This document shows positions 21,574 to 22,214 of a stretch of 22,214 nt of DNA, piece by piece. The number at the start of each line of letters is the position of its first letter. The first letter of the stretch is position 1. The notes under the pieces were generated by a model. It saw only the letters and a list, made by a program, of their open reading frames with translations. It was not told where the DNA came from and searched no databases. Position numbers and translations under genes: made by a program. This DNA comes from a virus: positions 1 to 22,214 of IMG/VR virus record IMGVR_UViG_3300035660_000093; one strand, written 5' to 3'.

Positions 21574-21758
21574 TTTGCTGTCTTTCGCTTCTTGAACTTC
21601 ACGCGTATCTCAATCCGGGAACAGGTTACAGGCGAGCAATCGTATATTATCCACTCTCCCAATTTGCATTTCGGAGAGTATCCTCTCTTTGTCACACAGA
21701 ACGGGCAATTATAAGGTTTCTCCGGGTCAACACGAATAATTCTTGGGCGAGTCGGCAT
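21570..21758 (-). CDS. Small Cys-rich (zinc-ribbon-like) protein
   Basis: 62 residues, starting at ATG 21758 with AAAGGAG upstream. Cysteines form CPFC (about 18-21), KC (31), DC (41) and TC (46), compatible with one zinc site, followed by a basic C-terminus (RVKFKKRKTAK). The stop overlaps the methyltransferase GTG by four bases, so the two are probably translated together. The family is unknown. Confidence 0.65.
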   Translation of the reverse strand: MPTRPRIIRVDPEKPYNCPFCVTKRGYSPKCKLGEWIIYDCSPVTCSRIEIRVKFKKRKTAK

Positions 21759-21772
21759 CAGTGGTCTCCTTT

Positions 21773-22214
21773 CTACAAAGTGTCATCCTCTTTTATCGGC
21801 AAGTCAGGCTCACTTTTTGGGAAACTCTTTGTCAAGCGGTTCATTATATCGTCTGGGTGCCGCAGGTTTTCCTTAAGCAGTTTTTCGGCGGCTTCTAACG
21901 CCTTTGCCATTCGCGCAGTGCGAATATATTTGTGTTCACATTTGCGAATCACCGGGCAATATTCACTCATACTTTCTCCTTTCGCTATTTCCTTACGCAC
22001 GTGCCAAGCGCCGGCGCGCTTCTCGCAGACTGCAAGCACCTGCGCCTCAAGTTCTGATTCGGCTACAATACTACTAACAACTTCACTTCTATATCGCAGA
22101 GTAAATCTGTAAACGAATTCAGCACCTATTCCATAATCGGCGAGCCAGACAAATCCCAATTCTGTGAGTCTCTGCCGCACTTCCATCGCGGCTTTGGCGT
22201 CTTGTGTAGGCTGA
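21773..22214 (-). CDS. Hypothetical protein, probably 5'-partial at the window edge
   Basis: The frame stays open to the right edge (QPTQDAKAAMEVRQRLTELG), and the first ATG inside, at 22186, has no binding site, so the true start probably lies outside the window. Residues after that ATG alternate strands and helices (FVWLADYGIGAEFVYRFTLR, then SIVAESELEAQVLAVCEK) without a recognisable family. At ATG 21970 a strong AAAGGAG site inside the frame could start a separate 65-residue form (MSEYCPVIRKCEHKYIRTAR, then a Glu/Ala/Lys helix ending in acidic residues). Which form is used cannot be told. The gene is 14 bases upstream of the Cys-rich gene. Confidence 0.6.
   Translation of the reverse strand, partial: QPTQDAKAAMEVRQRLTELGFVWLADYGIGAEFVYRFTLRYRSEVVSSIVAESELEAQVLAVCEKRAGAWHVRKEIAKGESMSEYCPVIRKCEHKYIRTARMAKALEAAEKLLKENLRHPDDIMNRLTKSFPKSEPDLPIKEDDTL

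Noticed and set aside
21477-22112. 211-codon plus-strand frame at the right end
   Set aside because: It crosses three minus-strand genes with good binding sites and looks like a shadow frame.
1-22214. tRNA genes, integrase, lysis cassette, transposase
   Set aside because: No tRNA-like T-loop and acceptor pairing, and no such protein motifs were seen on either strand.

Overview
The window carries part of a tailed-phage (Caudoviricetes) or prophage genome. Every gene I can support lies on the minus strand, so transcription runs from high to low coordinates. The late genes follow the order of phage lambda and other siphoviruses: small terminase, large terminase, portal, capsid protease with nested scaffold, decoration protein, major capsid, head-tail connectors, tail terminator, tail tube, tail chaperones G and G-T, tape measure, tail tip. 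Genes are tightly packed, with ATGA, GTGA or TAATG junctions and GGAGG-type ribosome binding sites, so the host is a bacterium that uses Shine-Dalgarno initiation. I cannot name the host. No integrase, lysis, replication or tRNA gene is visible, so temperate or virulent lifestyle is undecided.

Layout in order of transcription. From 22214 to about 18236 lies an accessory block upstream of the terminase: small proteins of unknown function, a beta-type N4/N6 DNA methyltransferase, a short HNH remnant overlapping a possible helix-turn-helix frame, a Cys-rich protein, and a ParB-like protein. A C5-cytosine methyltransferase at 17238-18251 leads directly into the terminase genes at 14652-17245. From 14633 to 12624 there is an interruption between terminase and portal: a Rho_N plus Ogr/Delta-like zinc-finger protein, then a self-contained unit with its own promoter, a structured leader ORF, one gene and a terminator, then an HNH homing-type endonuclease gene with a terminator, then a 32-residue membrane peptide. 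The head genes (12614-7585), connectors (7492-6055) and tail genes (6051-1) follow. The last gene runs off the left edge.

How the parts work together. The two terminase subunits, possibly helped by an HNH protein, package DNA through the portal into a shell built from the capsid and decoration proteins on a scaffold that is processed by the S49 protease. The connectors close the head. The tail tube polymerises on the tape measure with help from G and G-T, where G-T is made by a -1 ribosomal frameshift near 3954-3962. The two methyltransferases and the ParB-like protein probably modify the phage genome against host restriction.

Most distinctive features: (1) a moron-like cassette at 13534-14237 with a near-consensus promoter, a 34-codon leader ORF that runs through a long stem-loop and is coupled by TAATG to the next gene, and a terminator; (2) a G/T frameshift cassette without a textbook slippery heptamer; (3) three neighbouring tail-tube-region proteins that carry add-on surface domains (DUF2793, an InlB-like repeat, PKD); (4) a nested scaffold start inside the protease gene; (5) a Rho_N/Ogr-like candidate late regulator encoded directly upstream of the cassette promoter.
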